Below, in pieces: positions 1-7,935 of a stretch of 64,000 nt of DNA. How positions within the stretch are numbered: position 1 is the first letter of the stretch; every line of letters starts with the position of its first letter. The notes below the pieces were generated by a model. It saw nothing but the letters and a program-made list of their open reading frames with translations. It made no database searches and was not told the DNA's origin. The position numbers were made by a program, and so were the translations under genes. The stretch lies in contig NZ_CP031194.1 of NCBI RefSeq assembly GCF_003344965.1, forward strand, positions 2,604,001 to 2,668,000, in the 5' to 3' direction. This DNA comes from Streptomyces paludis (GTDB lineage: Bacteria; Actinomycetota; Actinomycetes; Streptomycetales; Streptomycetaceae).

Positions 1-1382
1 CCGCCGCCGAAGAGGCCGCGGCAGGCGACGACGGAGATGAGCAGGAGGAGCGCGAAGAGGACGGGCCCGGGCTTGCGGGCCAGCTTCTTGAGCCGGGCGA
101 ACTGCTCGATCTCCATGTAGTCGGCGTCGTCGCCGCCCGGTCCGGACTCGACGGCGCCGTGGCGCGAGCCGCCCGCGTCCGTACCGTCGGAGTCGCCGCC
201 GAAGGTGGTGGCGATCTGTTCGACGGTGACGCGGATGGTGGCGCCGGCGGGCGGGAAGAGGGGGCGCAGTTCGGCCGCCTCGACGACGGCCTTGCCGCGC
301 TCCTTGCGGCCGCTGATGATCCTGCCCGGGCGCAGCAGGGTGCCGCAGAGCCCCATGACCTCGTCGATGGCCTGGACGGGCGCCTTGCCGACGATGTAGG
401 CGAGGGTGCGCAGGAGCGTGCCGATGACGAGCCGGAAGAGCACGTAGGGCAGCACGGTGGCCCGTGCGTTGACGAGCATGGTGTAGACGGCGCCGGCCTT
501 GTCGACGCGGTGCGGGTTGACGACGGAGCGGCCCGCGCAGTCGACGCTGCGGCGCTCGCGCGCGGATGCCTCGGCGTGCCGCAGGACGGCGTCGGGGGCG
601 ACGAGCACCCGGTGTCCGGCGGCGTGCGCGCGCCAGCAGAAGTCGACGTCGTCGCGCATGAGGGGCAGCGCCCGGTCGAAGCCGCCGAGTTCGTCCCAGA
701 CGTCGCGGCGCACGAGCATGCCGGCGCTGGAGACGGAGAGGACCGTACGGACCTGGTCGTGCTGGCCCTGGTCCTGCTCGCGCCGGTCGAGGCCGGTCCA
801 GCGGCGTCCGCTGTTGGCGATGGAGACGCCGACTTCGAGGAGCTGCTTGCGGTCGTACCAGCCGCGGAGTTTGGGGCCGACGACGGCGGCGTACTCGTCG
901 GAGTCGGCGACGCGCAGGAGTTCGGCGAGGGCGTCGGGCGCGGGCGCGCTGTCGTCGTGGAGGAGCCAGAGCCACTGCACCGGTTCGCCGTGCGGGAGTT
1001 CCGGCAGGTCGTAGTTCTCGTCCTGCCAGGTGCGGGTCACCGGGTTCCAGCCGCCCGGCCGCCGCAGATACGCGATGTCCTCGGGGGTGAGCACGCCGGC
1101 GAGCCGGGCGGACTCGTCCACGGCCGCGCCGAAGCCGGACCGGCGCGCGAGGTGCAGCACATGGTCGTCGCCGAGGGCCTCGGTGAGGAGTCGGGCGGAG
1201 TCGTCGGCGCTGCCGGTGTCGGCTGCCATGACGTTCTGTACGGGGCGTTCCTGGCCCAGCAGCCCCGCGAGGACGTCGGGCAGCCAGCGCGCGCCGTCGT
1301 GGGAGACGAGCACCGCGGTCACGACGTGCCGCGGGAACTCGGGGGCGGTGGCGGGAACGAACGCGGCTGTGGTGGGGGACAT
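1..1382 (-). CDS. Family 2 glycosyltransferase, large, 3' end outside window
   Basis: Only the first ~460 residues are in the window; the C-terminus lies beyond the left edge. The start ATG is at 1380-1382. A GT-A fold is indicated by VVTAVLVSHDG near residues 20-30, an acidic DDS metal/sugar-nucleotide motif near 143-145 and RDDVDFCWR near 243-251, the usual acceptor-site signature of GT2 enzymes. Hydrophobic segments follow near 295-330 and again at the visible end, so the protein is membrane anchored and probably acts on a lipid-linked or cell-wall glycan. The donor and acceptor cannot be read from the sequence. It is codirectional with whiB but separated from it by a strong hairpin, so it is probably a separate transcription unit. 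Confidence 0.88.
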   Translation of the reverse strand, partial: MSPTTAAFVPATAPEFPRHVVTAVLVSHDGARWLPDVLAGLLGQERPVQNVMAADTGSADDSARLLTEALGDDHVLHLARRSGFGAAVDESARLAGVLTPEDIAYLRRPGGWNPVTRTWQDENYDLPELPHGEPVQWLWLLHDDSAPAPDALAELLRVADSDEYAAVVGPKLRGWYDRKQLLEVGVSIANSGRRWTGLDRREQDQGQHDQVRTVLSVSSAGMLVRRDVWDELGGFDRALPLMRDDVDFCWRAHAAGHRVLVAPDAVLRHAEASARERRSVDCAGRSVVNPHRVDKAGAVYTMLVNARATVLPYVLFRLVIGTLLRTLAYIVGKAPVQAIDEVMGLCGTLLRPGRIISGRKERGKAVVEAAELRPLFPPAGATIRVTVEQIATTFGGDSDGTDAGGSRHGAVESGPGGDDADYMEIEQFARLKKLARKPGPVLFALLLLISVVACRGLFGG

Positions 1383-1508
1383 TGAAGTAGCAGGCCCTCC
1401 GGCCGGGGGGTCGCCCCGAAGGGGCGTTGGAGCGTCTCGGACGGGGCCCCACACTAACGGTAGGAACGGACAAGGAGCGCCGGGTCACCGGGTCCGCCGG
1501 GAAACGGA

Positions 1509-1548
1509 ACGGTCCGCCGTCCGCGGGGAAGCGCGGACGGCGGACCGT
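1509..1548 (-). terminator. Perfect 17-bp hairpin between whiB and the glycosyltransferase gene
   Basis: Arms 1509-1525 and 1532-1548 are exact reverse complements with a 6-nt loop. The hairpin lies 133 bp downstream of the whiB stop on the same strand. A T-tract is not obvious, which is common for Streptomyces terminators. The structure is seen in the sequence; the terminator role is inferred. Confidence 0.75.
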
Positions 1549-1593
1549 GTCGTACGTGGGTGAGGGCGGGGCCGGTGGGGCGGGGAGGCCGGA

Positions 1594-1657
1594 CCGGGTT
1601 TCGGGCAGAGCCTCGGGCCGGGTTTCGGGCGGGGTCTCGGGCCGGGTTTCGGGCCGG
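1594..1657. repeat. 24-bp tandem repeat, about 2.7 copies, in the whiB 3' region
   Basis: The unit starts ccgggtttcgggc. Copies lie at 1594-1617 and 1618-1641, with a partial third copy from 1642. The repeat sits between the whiB stop and the 17-bp hairpin, so it would be in the whiB 3' UTR. No coding role is seen. Confidence 0.7.
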
Positions 1658-1680
1658 TCTTCCGGAGTGAGCGCGGGGCG

Positions 1681-1944
1681 TCAGATCGCGGCCTTTTTGA
1701 GCCGGCGCCGCTCGCGTTCGGAAAGTCCTCCCCAGATGCCGAATCGCTCGTCGTTGGCGAGGGCGTATTCGAGGCATTCGGAGCGGACCTCGCAGGCGAG
1801 GCAGACCTTCTTGGCCTCGCGGGTGGAACCGCCCTTCTCCGGGAAGAAGGACTCGGGATCGGTCTGGGCGCACAAGGCGCGCTCCTGCCAGCCGAGTTCT
1901 TCGTCCGCGTCCTCGACCAGCAGTTGTTCGAACAGCTCGGTCAT
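1681..1944 (-). CDS. whiB: WhiB developmental regulator (Wbl iron-sulfur protein)
   Basis: This 87-residue protein has the full Wbl signature: cysteines at 25, 48, 51 and 57 (C-X22-C-X2-C-X5-C) to bind a [4Fe-4S] cluster, the GIWGG turn at 69-73, and a basic C-terminal tail (RERRRLKKAAI) for DNA contact. WhiB works with WhiA to trigger sporulation septation in aerial hyphae. The length matches the founding WhiB, and the flanking F420 genes fit the usual Streptomyces neighbourhood. I chose the ATG at 1942-1944, which is preceded by GAGGGG at good spacing. The longer upstream reading frame is not needed. A vegetative-type promoter and a palindrome lie upstream. Confidence 0.96.
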   Translation of the reverse strand: MTELFEQLLVEDADEELGWQERALCAQTDPESFFPEKGGSTREAKKVCLACEVRSECLEYALANDERFGIWGGLSERERRRLKKAAI

Positions 1945-2019
1945 GTGCGCCCCTCGTCTGTCTATATACGTCCCCGTGGCTGTGGCCGCTGTCGAGTTCG
2001 GCCGAACGACACGAGTGAA

Positions 2020-2048
2020 ATTACAAGTGCGTGCTCTGGGTGGGTCAA
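2020..2048 (-). promoter_or_regulatory. Probable vegetative promoter of whiB
   Basis: On the minus strand TTGACC (2043-2048) and TGTAAT (2020-2025) are spaced by exactly 17 bp, a good match to the HrdB-type consensus. The leader is ~75 nt. A perfect 12-bp palindrome (gttcggccgaac) at 1996-2007 lies just downstream of the expected start point and could be an operator. A GACAC sequence, the short motif bound by WhiA, is at 2008-2012, but five bases carry little weight. Confidence 0.6.
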
Positions 2049-2660
2049 GCCGAGATCTGCTATTGGGCCCGGTATTCACTCTCCGGAACCAAGGCTATGC
2101 GGAAAGTGTTCAAATCACCAAAAACCTGACACATGCCACTGGCCTGCCCGCATCACCTCTCTCTCGACAAGAGAGACGTCACGAACCACGGCCCTGTTGC
2201 GTGTCCGGCCGAGGTTGCGATCCGGATCACAGTCACGACCGCCGGGCGGCACCACCGGTACGCCACCGGTCGCCGCCGCCGGACAGTCGCTGCCCCATGT
2301 GTCCGCGGCCTTTCGCGCACAAACCTTTCTCCCGTCGAAGCAACCGGAAGAGGTGAAACATTGCCGCCGAATCAGTTACCGAGTTGACATCTGGGAGCGG
2401 ATTCGCGACCTTAGGTCTCATGCCAGCGAACCCCTCGCAGACCGCGACCCACGCCCGTGGATTCCGCAGTGCTGTCCAGGCCCGCTGTCGCTGTTCCGCC
2501 CGCGCCTGCTGTTGATGCCCCGAGGCTCCAGCCGATCGCGTTGATCATCACCGCTCGCTCCCGCGTGTTCACCACGCTCCGCGCCGTGTGACCCGCCTTC
2601 CCCGCTTCATCCGTGTGACCCGCCTTCGTCATCCGTATCTGCCGAGGACCACCGCACCCC
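2049..2660. other. Long intergenic region between whiB and the cysteine dioxygenase gene
   Basis: No convincing gene is present in this 612-bp stretch. It is less GC-rich than its surroundings around 2070-2140. It contains a direct repeat of 17 bp (ccgtgtgacccgccttc) at 2584-2600 and 2611-2627, 27 bp apart, just upstream of the dioxygenase start, and a small hairpin around 2157-2175. The region probably holds further whiB promoter elements and the promoter of the cysteine dioxygenase gene. Confidence 0.5.
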
Positions 2661-3164
2661 ATGAACAGCGACAGCGACCTTCAGATCGCCGGCGACCTCC
2701 TTGAGGTCCCGCACCTTCTCCAGCCCGCCCGGGAGCACCCCGTCACCGTCGCCGACTTCGTCGGCCTCGCCCGTACCGTCGCCGCCGACCGCGCGCAGTG
2801 GGCACCGCTCGTCCAGTACGACGCCACCAGCCGCTGGTACCACCGGCTGCGCACCGGGCCCGGCTACGAGGTCTGGCTGCTCTCCTGGGTGCCGGGGCAG
2901 GGCACCGACCTGCATGACCACGGCCGGTCCTCGGGCGTACTGACCGTCCTCGAAGGCGAACTGACGGAGCGTTCGGAAGGCGGCAGCCGGGTCCTCGCGC
3001 CGGGCGCGGAGCGGGTGGTGGCGCCGGGGCAGGCACACGAGATGGTCAACGCGTCGCTCGAACCGGCGGTGAGCCTGCACATCTACTACCCGGGGCTCAC
3101 CGAGATGCCGATGCACACCACCGCGGCGGTCGCCGCGGCCTCGGAGGATGTCGTACCTGCCTGA
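2661..3164 (+). CDS. Cysteine dioxygenase family protein (cupin)
   Basis: This 167-residue cupin probably oxidises L-cysteine to cysteine sulfinate with a mononuclear iron. Iron ligands are visible as H85 and H87 in LHDHGRSSG, plus H140 in the second cupin motif (SLHIYYPG). The length and the position of the HxH motif match bacterial CDO-type enzymes, although thiol dioxygenases with other thiol substrates look alike. The ATG at 2661 follows a GC-poor leader. The gene ends 12 bp before cofD on the same strand, so the two may be cotranscribed, though no functional link to F420 is known to me. Confidence 0.88.
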   Translation: MNSDSDLQIAGDLLEVPHLLQPAREHPVTVADFVGLARTVAADRAQWAPLVQYDATSRWYHRLRTGPGYEVWLLSWVPGQGTDLHDHGRSSGVLTVLEGELTERSEGGSRVLAPGAERVVAPGQAHEMVNASLEPAVSLHIYYPGLTEMPMHTTAAVAAASEDVVPA

Positions 3165-3176
3165 CACACTGTTCTC

Positions 3177-4133
3177 ATGCGCATTGTGGTTCTGGCCGGC
3201 GGCATCGGCGGCGCCCGTTTCCTGCGTGGCCTCAAGCAGGCCGCGCCGGACGCGGACGTCACGGTCATCGGCAACACGGGTGATGACATCCATCTGTTCG
3301 GGCTGAAGGTCTGTCCCGACCTCGACACCGTGATGTACACCCTCGGCGGTGGCATCAACGAAGAGCAGGGCTGGGGGCGTCTCGACGAGACGTTCCAGGT
3401 GAAGGCGGAGCTGGCGGCCTACGGGGTGGGGCCCGAGTGGTTCGGCCTCGGCGACCGCGACTTCGCCACACACATCGTCCGTACGCAGATGCTTGGCGCC
3501 GGCTATCCGCTGAGCGCCGTCACCGAGGCGCTCTGCGCCCGCTGGAAGCCGGGCGTACGGCTGCTGCCCATGTCCGACGACCGCGTGGAGACGCATGTCG
3601 CGATCGAGGTGGACGGCGAGCGCCAGGCCGTGCACTTCCAGGAGTACTGGGTGAAGCTGCGGGCGTCCGTCGACGCCCAGGCGGTCGTGCCGGTCGGCGC
3701 CGAGCAGGCCAAGCCGGCGCCGGGCGTGCTGGAGGCCATCGCCGCCGCCGACGTCATCCTCTTCCCGCCGTCCAACCCGGTCGTCAGCATCGGCACGATC
3801 CTCGCCGTCCCCGGTATCCGCGAGGCCATCGCCGAGGCGGGCGTGCCGGTCGTCGGCCTCTCCCCCATCGTCGGGGACGCGCCCGTGCGCGGGATGGCCG
3901 ACAAGGTGCTCGCCGCGATCGGCGTCGAGGCGACGGCCGCGGCCGTCGCGCTGCACTACGGCTCGGGGCTGCTCGACGGCTGGCTGGTCGACACCGTGGA
4001 CGCCTCCTCCGTACCCGCCATAGAGGCCGCGGGCATCCGCAGCCGCGCCGTTCCGCTGATGATGTCGGACGCGGACACCACCGCCGCGATGGCCCGCGAG
4101 GCGCTCGCGCTGGCCGAGGAGGTGCGGGCATGA
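3177..4133 (+). CDS. cofD: 2-phospho-L-lactate/phosphoenolpyruvate transferase of F420 biosynthesis
   Basis: CofD (FbiA in actinobacteria) transfers an activated three-carbon phosphate moiety onto the deazaflavin Fo to make F420-0 or its dehydro form. The 318-residue length is typical. The N-terminal nucleotide motif [17 protein letters not shown] near residues 33-37 and the C-terminal [15 protein letters not shown] are all characteristic. The stop codon overlaps the fbiB start (ATGA at 4130-4133), giving a translationally coupled pair that together build F420 from Fo. Confidence 0.95.
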   Translation: MRIVVLAGGIGGARFLRGLKQAAPDADVTVIGNTGDDIHLFGLKVCPDLDTVMYTLGGGINEEQGWGRLDETFQVKAELAAYGVGPEWFGLGDRDFATHIVRTQMLGAGYPLSAVTEALCARWKPGVRLLPMSDDRVETHVAIEVDGERQAVHFQEYWVKLRASVDAQAVVPVGAEQAKPAPGVLEAIAAADVILFPPSNPVVSIGTILAVPGIREAIAEAGVPVVGLSPIVGDAPVRGMADKVLAAIGVEATAAAVALHYGSGLLDGWLVDTVDASSVPAIEAAGIRSRAVPLMMSDADTTAAMAREALALAEEVRA

Positions 4134-5455
4134 CGGGCGGTACGGGCATGACGGGCGCCCCCTCGTACAAGGTGCGCGCGCTGCCGGGGCTGCCGGAGAT
4201 CCGCCCCGGCGACGACCTCGCCAAGCTCATCGCCGCCACCTCTCCCGGGCTGGCCGACGGGGATGTCCTGCTCGTCACCTCGAAGATCGTCTCCAAGGCC
4301 GAGGGCCGGATCGTCGAGGCGACGGACCGCGAGGCGGCGATCGACGCGGAGACGGTCCGGGTCGTCGCGCGGCGCGGCCCGCTCCGTATCGTCGAGAACC
4401 GGCAGGGCCTGATCATGGCCGCCGCCGGGGTCGACGCCTCGAACACCGCGCCCGGCACGGTCCTGCTGCTGCCCGAGGACCCCGACGCCTCCGCCCGCGC
4501 GATCCGGGACGGGCTGCGGGACACGCTCGGCGTGGACATCGGCGTGATCGTCACCGACACCTTCGGCCGGCCCTGGCGCAACGGGCTCACCGATGTCGCG
4601 ATCGGCGCGGCGGGGGTACGGGTCCTGGACGATCTGCGCGGCGGCACGGACGCGCACGGCAATCCGCTCCAGGCAACGGTCATCGCGCTCGCGGACGAGC
4701 TGGCGGCGGCGGGCGACCTGGTCAAGGGCAAGACCGAAGGGCTGCCGGTCGCGGTGGTGAGCGGCCTGCCGCACCTCGTCGGCCCTTCCGTTCCCGACAC
4801 CGGCAGCCGTTCGCTGGTGCGGGACGCCGCCGACGACATGTTCCGGCTCGGCACGTCCGAGGCCGTACGGGAGGCGGTGACCCAGCGCCGTACCGTCCGC
4901 GACTTCACCGACGAGCCGGTCGACCCCGGCGCGGTCCGCCGCGCGGTCGCGGCGGCGCTCACCGCGCCCGCCCCGCACCACACCACACCCTGGCGCTTCG
5001 TCCTGCTGGAGTCGGCGGAGTCCCGGCTGCGGCTGCTGGACGCGATGCGCGACGCCTGGATCGCGGATCTGCGCCGCGACGGCAAATCGGAGGAGTCCGT
5101 CGCCAAGCGCGTCCGGCGCGGCGAGGTGCTGCGCCGGGCGCCGTATCTCGTGGTCCCGTGCCTCGTCGCGGACGGCGCGCACACATACGGCGATCCGCGG
5201 CGCGACGCGGCCGAGCGCGAGATGTTCGTCGTCGCGATGGGCGCGGGCGTCCAGAACTTCCTGGTCGCCCTGGCCGGCGAACGGCTCGGCTCCGCGTGGG
5301 TCTCGTCCACGATGTTCTGCCGGGACGTCGTACGGGACGTCCTGGCGCTGCCCGCCGACTGGGACCCGATGGGCGCGGTCGCGGTGGGGCACGCGGCGAC
5401 GGCACCGGCCGCGCGGCCGGCCCGGACGCCGGAGGGCTTTATCGAGGTGCGCTGA
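4130..5455 (+). CDS. fbiB: Bifunctional F420:gamma-L-glutamyl ligase / nitroreductase-fold protein
   Basis: The N-terminal ~240 residues are a CofE-type ligase ([37 protein letters not shown]) that adds glutamates to F420-0. The C-terminal ~190 residues are a flavin-binding nitroreductase fold ([24 protein letters not shown]) which in the mycobacterial FbiB reduces dehydro-F420-0. The fusion is normal for actinobacteria. The ATG at 4130 overlaps the cofD stop; a second in-frame ATG at 4148 is possible and would shorten the protein by six residues. It is convergent with the DNA glycosylase gene, with only 19 bp between their stops. Confidence 0.95.
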   Translation: MTGGTGMTGAPSYKVRALPGLPEIRPGDDLAKLIAATSPGLADGDVLLVTSKIVSKAEGRIVEATDREAAIDAETVRVVARRGPLRIVENRQGLIMAAAGVDASNTAPGTVLLLPEDPDASARAIRDGLRDTLGVDIGVIVTDTFGRPWRNGLTDVAIGAAGVRVLDDLRGGTDAHGNPLQATVIALADELAAAGDLVKGKTEGLPVAVVSGLPHLVGPSVPDTGSRSLVRDAADDMFRLGTSEAVREAVTQRRTVRDFTDEPVDPGAVRRAVAAALTAPAPHHTTPWRFVLLESAESRLRLLDAMRDAWIADLRRDGKSEESVAKRVRRGEVLRRAPYLVVPCLVADGAHTYGDPRRDAAEREMFVVAMGAGVQNFLVALAGERLGSAWVSSTMFCRDVVRDVLALPADWDPMGAVAVGHAATAPAARPARTPEGFIEVR

Positions 5456-5474
5456 GGATCTGTTGCACTTGGCC

Positions 5475-6470
5475 CTACAGGCGCGCGATGTTCCGGATCT
5501 CCATCCGGGGCGCGCGCCGGGCCGGGACCCGGCCGCTGAGCAGGATCAGCCGGACGGCGCGGTGGCGCTGGCCCTCGTACGGGGCGAGCAGTTCCAGCAT
5601 CGCCGCGTCGTCCGCGTCCCGGTCGTCCGCGAGCGCGTGCCCGACGATGCCGGGCAGATGCAGATCGCCGACGGTGACGGCGTCGGGCGCGCCGTTCGAA
5701 CGCTGGATCACCTCGGCGGCCGTCCACGGCCCGATCCCCGGGATCAGCTCCAGCCGGGCGGCGGCCTCCGCCGGCGCCATCGCCGCCGCCTCCTCCATCC
5801 GGCGCGCGACCCGCACGGCACGCAGGATCGTCGCGGACCGCTTGGCGTCGACCCCGGCCTTGTGCCACTCCCACGACGGGACGAGCGCCCATGTGCGGGC
5901 GTCGGGCACGACGTACAGGCGCGTGTGCTCGTCCTCGTTGCCTTCCCCGCCGGGGCCGGGCGCGGGCTCGCCGTACTTCCGTACCAGCAGCCGCCAGGCG
6001 CGGTACGCCTCGACCGTCGTGACCTTCTGCTCCAGCACCGACGGAATCAGCGACTCCAGTACGAGCCCGGTCCGGCAGAGCCGCAGCCCCGGCCGACGCC
6101 GCTGGGCCTCCGCGAGGACGCGGTGGCGCGGGGTGAAGGCGCCGGGGTCGTCGTCGGCGCCGAGCAGTCCGGGCAGCCGCTCCAGCAGCCACCCGGCCCC
6201 CGGCCCCCACGCCTCGGCCACCACATCGCGCCCGTCCCGGCCGACGCGCACCGTCCCGGCGCCCTCGGGCGTCCGGCACGTCCGCCACACCGTCCCGTCC
6301 CCACCGGCCCGGAACGTCGGATCCCCCGGCCCCCGCCGCAACGGCCCGAGCACAAGACCGAGGTCGTACGGCCCCTCCGGCGGCGTCCACCGCCGACTCA
6401 GCCCCGAGGCACGCAGAGTCGCGCTGCGCGCTGGTGCGTGGGGTCTGTCAGGGGAGAAGCGTCCGGCCAC
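5475..6470 (-). CDS. DNA-3-methyladenine glycosylase-like HhH-GPD protein
   Basis: This 331-residue protein has a helix-hairpin-helix-GPD core in its C-terminal half: LIPGIGPWTAAEV forms the hairpin and VTVGDLHLPGIVGHAL carries the conserved aspartate expected to be catalytic. The layout resembles AlkA-type base excision enzymes that remove alkylated purines. The N-terminal ~100 residues are variable. The first ~20 residues are low-complexity, so a downstream start cannot be excluded. Directly upstream of its start lies a copy of a dispersed intergenic repeat. Confidence 0.85.
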   Translation of the reverse strand: MAGRFSPDRPHAPARSATLRASGLSRRWTPPEGPYDLGLVLGPLRRGPGDPTFRAGGDGTVWRTCRTPEGAGTVRVGRDGRDVVAEAWGPGAGWLLERLPGLLGADDDPGAFTPRHRVLAEAQRRRPGLRLCRTGLVLESLIPSVLEQKVTTVEAYRAWRLLVRKYGEPAPGPGGEGNEDEHTRLYVVPDARTWALVPSWEWHKAGVDAKRSATILRAVRVARRMEEAAAMAPAEAAARLELIPGIGPWTAAEVIQRSNGAPDAVTVGDLHLPGIVGHALADDRDADDAAMLELLAPYEGQRHRAVRLILLSGRVPARRAPRMEIRNIARL

Positions 6471-6532
6471 GAGGTCGAGCGTAAGGGGTCCGGGCCCAGC
6501 CCAAGACGTCTGGGCGTCGGCCGACCACGACC

Positions 6533-6714
6533 GGAGGGGGCCGGGGTCGCAGGAGGTGACGTCCCCGGATGTAGAGCGTGATTTGTGCCGCTGAACGGTC
6601 CGCAGTCAAAGAACCCAGCCGCACGCGGCGTAAATCATGCATCCGGGGATGCGCCTCCGGAGTGCCCCGGCCCCCGGCACAAAACGAACCGGCCGCACCC
6701 CCAAACCGGCCCGC
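6533..6714 (-). repeat. Dispersed intergenic repeat, copy 1
   Basis: Positions 6533-6607 match 24833-24907 at all but one base by eye, and the similarity continues to about 6714 (catgcatccggggatgcg and beyond). Within the copy, ccccggatg near 6563 and catccgggg near 6639 are inverted and could close a ~75-nt stem-loop that contains a GCCG/CGGC hairpin. It lies immediately downstream of the stop of a minus-strand gene, as copy 2 does. No protein is encoded. Confidence 0.8.
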
Positions 6715-6746
6715 ACTACGCCCCCCGCCGGGAGGCGACCCCCCGG

Positions 6747-7829
6747 TTACTGATCCGCGGAGAATCTCACCGCGCCCGCGCCCAGTACCGCGTCGCACCA
6801 GACCCGGACCCCCTCGCGCAGTTCGTTGTCCGGCCCCACGATCGCGCCGTCGCCGATCACCGCGTCCGTGACCACCGTGCGGGCGCCGACGTGGGCGTGG
6901 TTGCCGATCAGTGAGTTGGTGATCGTGGCGTTGGGGGCGATGGTCGCGCCGTCGAGGATCACGCTGCCCGCGACCCGGGCGCCCGCGCCGATGACCGCGC
7001 CCGCGCCGACGACCGTGCCCGCCGTGAGTTTGGCGTCGGGGGCGACCGTGGCGGTCGGGAGGGTGAGGCGGTCGCCGCAGCGGCCGGGGACCGCCGGGGA
7101 CGGGGCGCGGCCCAGGACCAGATCGGCGGAGCCGCGGACGAACGCGGCCGGGGTGCCGAGGTCGAGCCAGTACGTGGAGTCGACCATGCCCTGGAGGTGC
7201 GCGCCGGCCGCAAGGAGGCCGGGGAAGGTTTCCCGTTCGACCGATACCGGCCGCCCCGCCGGTATCGCGTCGATCACGGAGCGCCGGAACACATACGCCC
7301 CCGCGTTGATCTGGTCGGTGACGATCTCCTCCGGGGTCTGGGGCTTTTCGAGGAAGGCCGTCACGCGGCCGTCCGTGTCGGTCGGCACGAGGCCGAACGC
7401 GCGGGGGTCAGGGACGCGGGTCAGGTGCAGTGAGACATCCGCGCCGGAGGCCGCGTGGGTGGCGACGAGGGCGCGGATGTCGAGGCCGGTGAGGATGTCG
7501 CCGTTGAAGACGAGTACGGGGTCGTCGGGCCCGGCGCGCAGCCGCGACGCGACATTGCGCAGCGCGCCGCCCGTGCCGAGGGGCTCGCGCTCGGTCACGT
7601 ACTCCAGGCTCAGGCCGAGCGACGAGCCGTCACCGAAGTACGGTTCGAACACCTCCGCGAGGTACGACGTGGCGAGCACGATGTGCTCGACGCCCGCCGC
7701 GCGGGCCCGCGCCAGCTGGTGGGTGAGGAACGGCACGCCCGCCGCCGGGAGCATGGGCTTGGGTGTGTGCACCGTGACGGGGCGCAGTCTGGTGCCTTTG
7801 CCGCCGACCAGGAGGATCGCTTCTGTCAA
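6747..7829 (-). CDS. Sugar-1-phosphate nucleotidyltransferase (mannose-1-phosphate guanylyltransferase type)
   Basis: This 360-residue enzyme activates a sugar-1-phosphate to an NDP-sugar. The N-terminal nucleotide-binding motif LLVGGKGTRLRPVT with TPKPMLP is clear, as is VFNGDILTG for metal/nucleotide binding. The C-terminal third is a left-handed beta-helix of hexapeptide repeats (roughly residues 255-345). The architecture matches actinobacterial GDP-mannose pyrophosphorylases, but glucose-1-phosphate enzymes are similar. Proximity to cell-wall genes (amidase, LCP) supports a role in surface glycan precursors. The start ATG is at 7827-7829. Confidence 0.88.
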   Translation of the reverse strand: MTEAILLVGGKGTRLRPVTVHTPKPMLPAAGVPFLTHQLARARAAGVEHIVLATSYLAEVFEPYFGDGSSLGLSLEYVTEREPLGTGGALRNVASRLRAGPDDPVLVFNGDILTGLDIRALVATHAASGADVSLHLTRVPDPRAFGLVPTDTDGRVTAFLEKPQTPEEIVTDQINAGAYVFRRSVIDAIPAGRPVSVERETFPGLLAAGAHLQGMVDSTYWLDLGTPAAFVRGSADLVLGRAPSPAVPGRCGDRLTLPTATVAPDAKLTAGTVVGAGAVIGAGARVAGSVILDGATIAPNATITNSLIGNHAHVGARTVVTDAVIGDGAIVGPDNELREGVRVWCDAVLGAGAVRFSADQ

Positions 7830-7935
7830 CGTGTGGTCTCCGCTTCTCGGTGATCGCGTTCTCGTGGGCCGCGTCTACGTACGTATATCCATACATGCGC
7901 GGGTACCCGGAACCGACCAGTCCGTGCGGACCGGG

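Noticed and set aside
3784..6390. A 868-codon open frame on the minus strand across cofD and fbiB
   Set aside because: It is antisense to two well-recognised genes and its translation is Arg/Ala/Ser-rich with no motifs, as expected for shadow frames in ~72% GC DNA.
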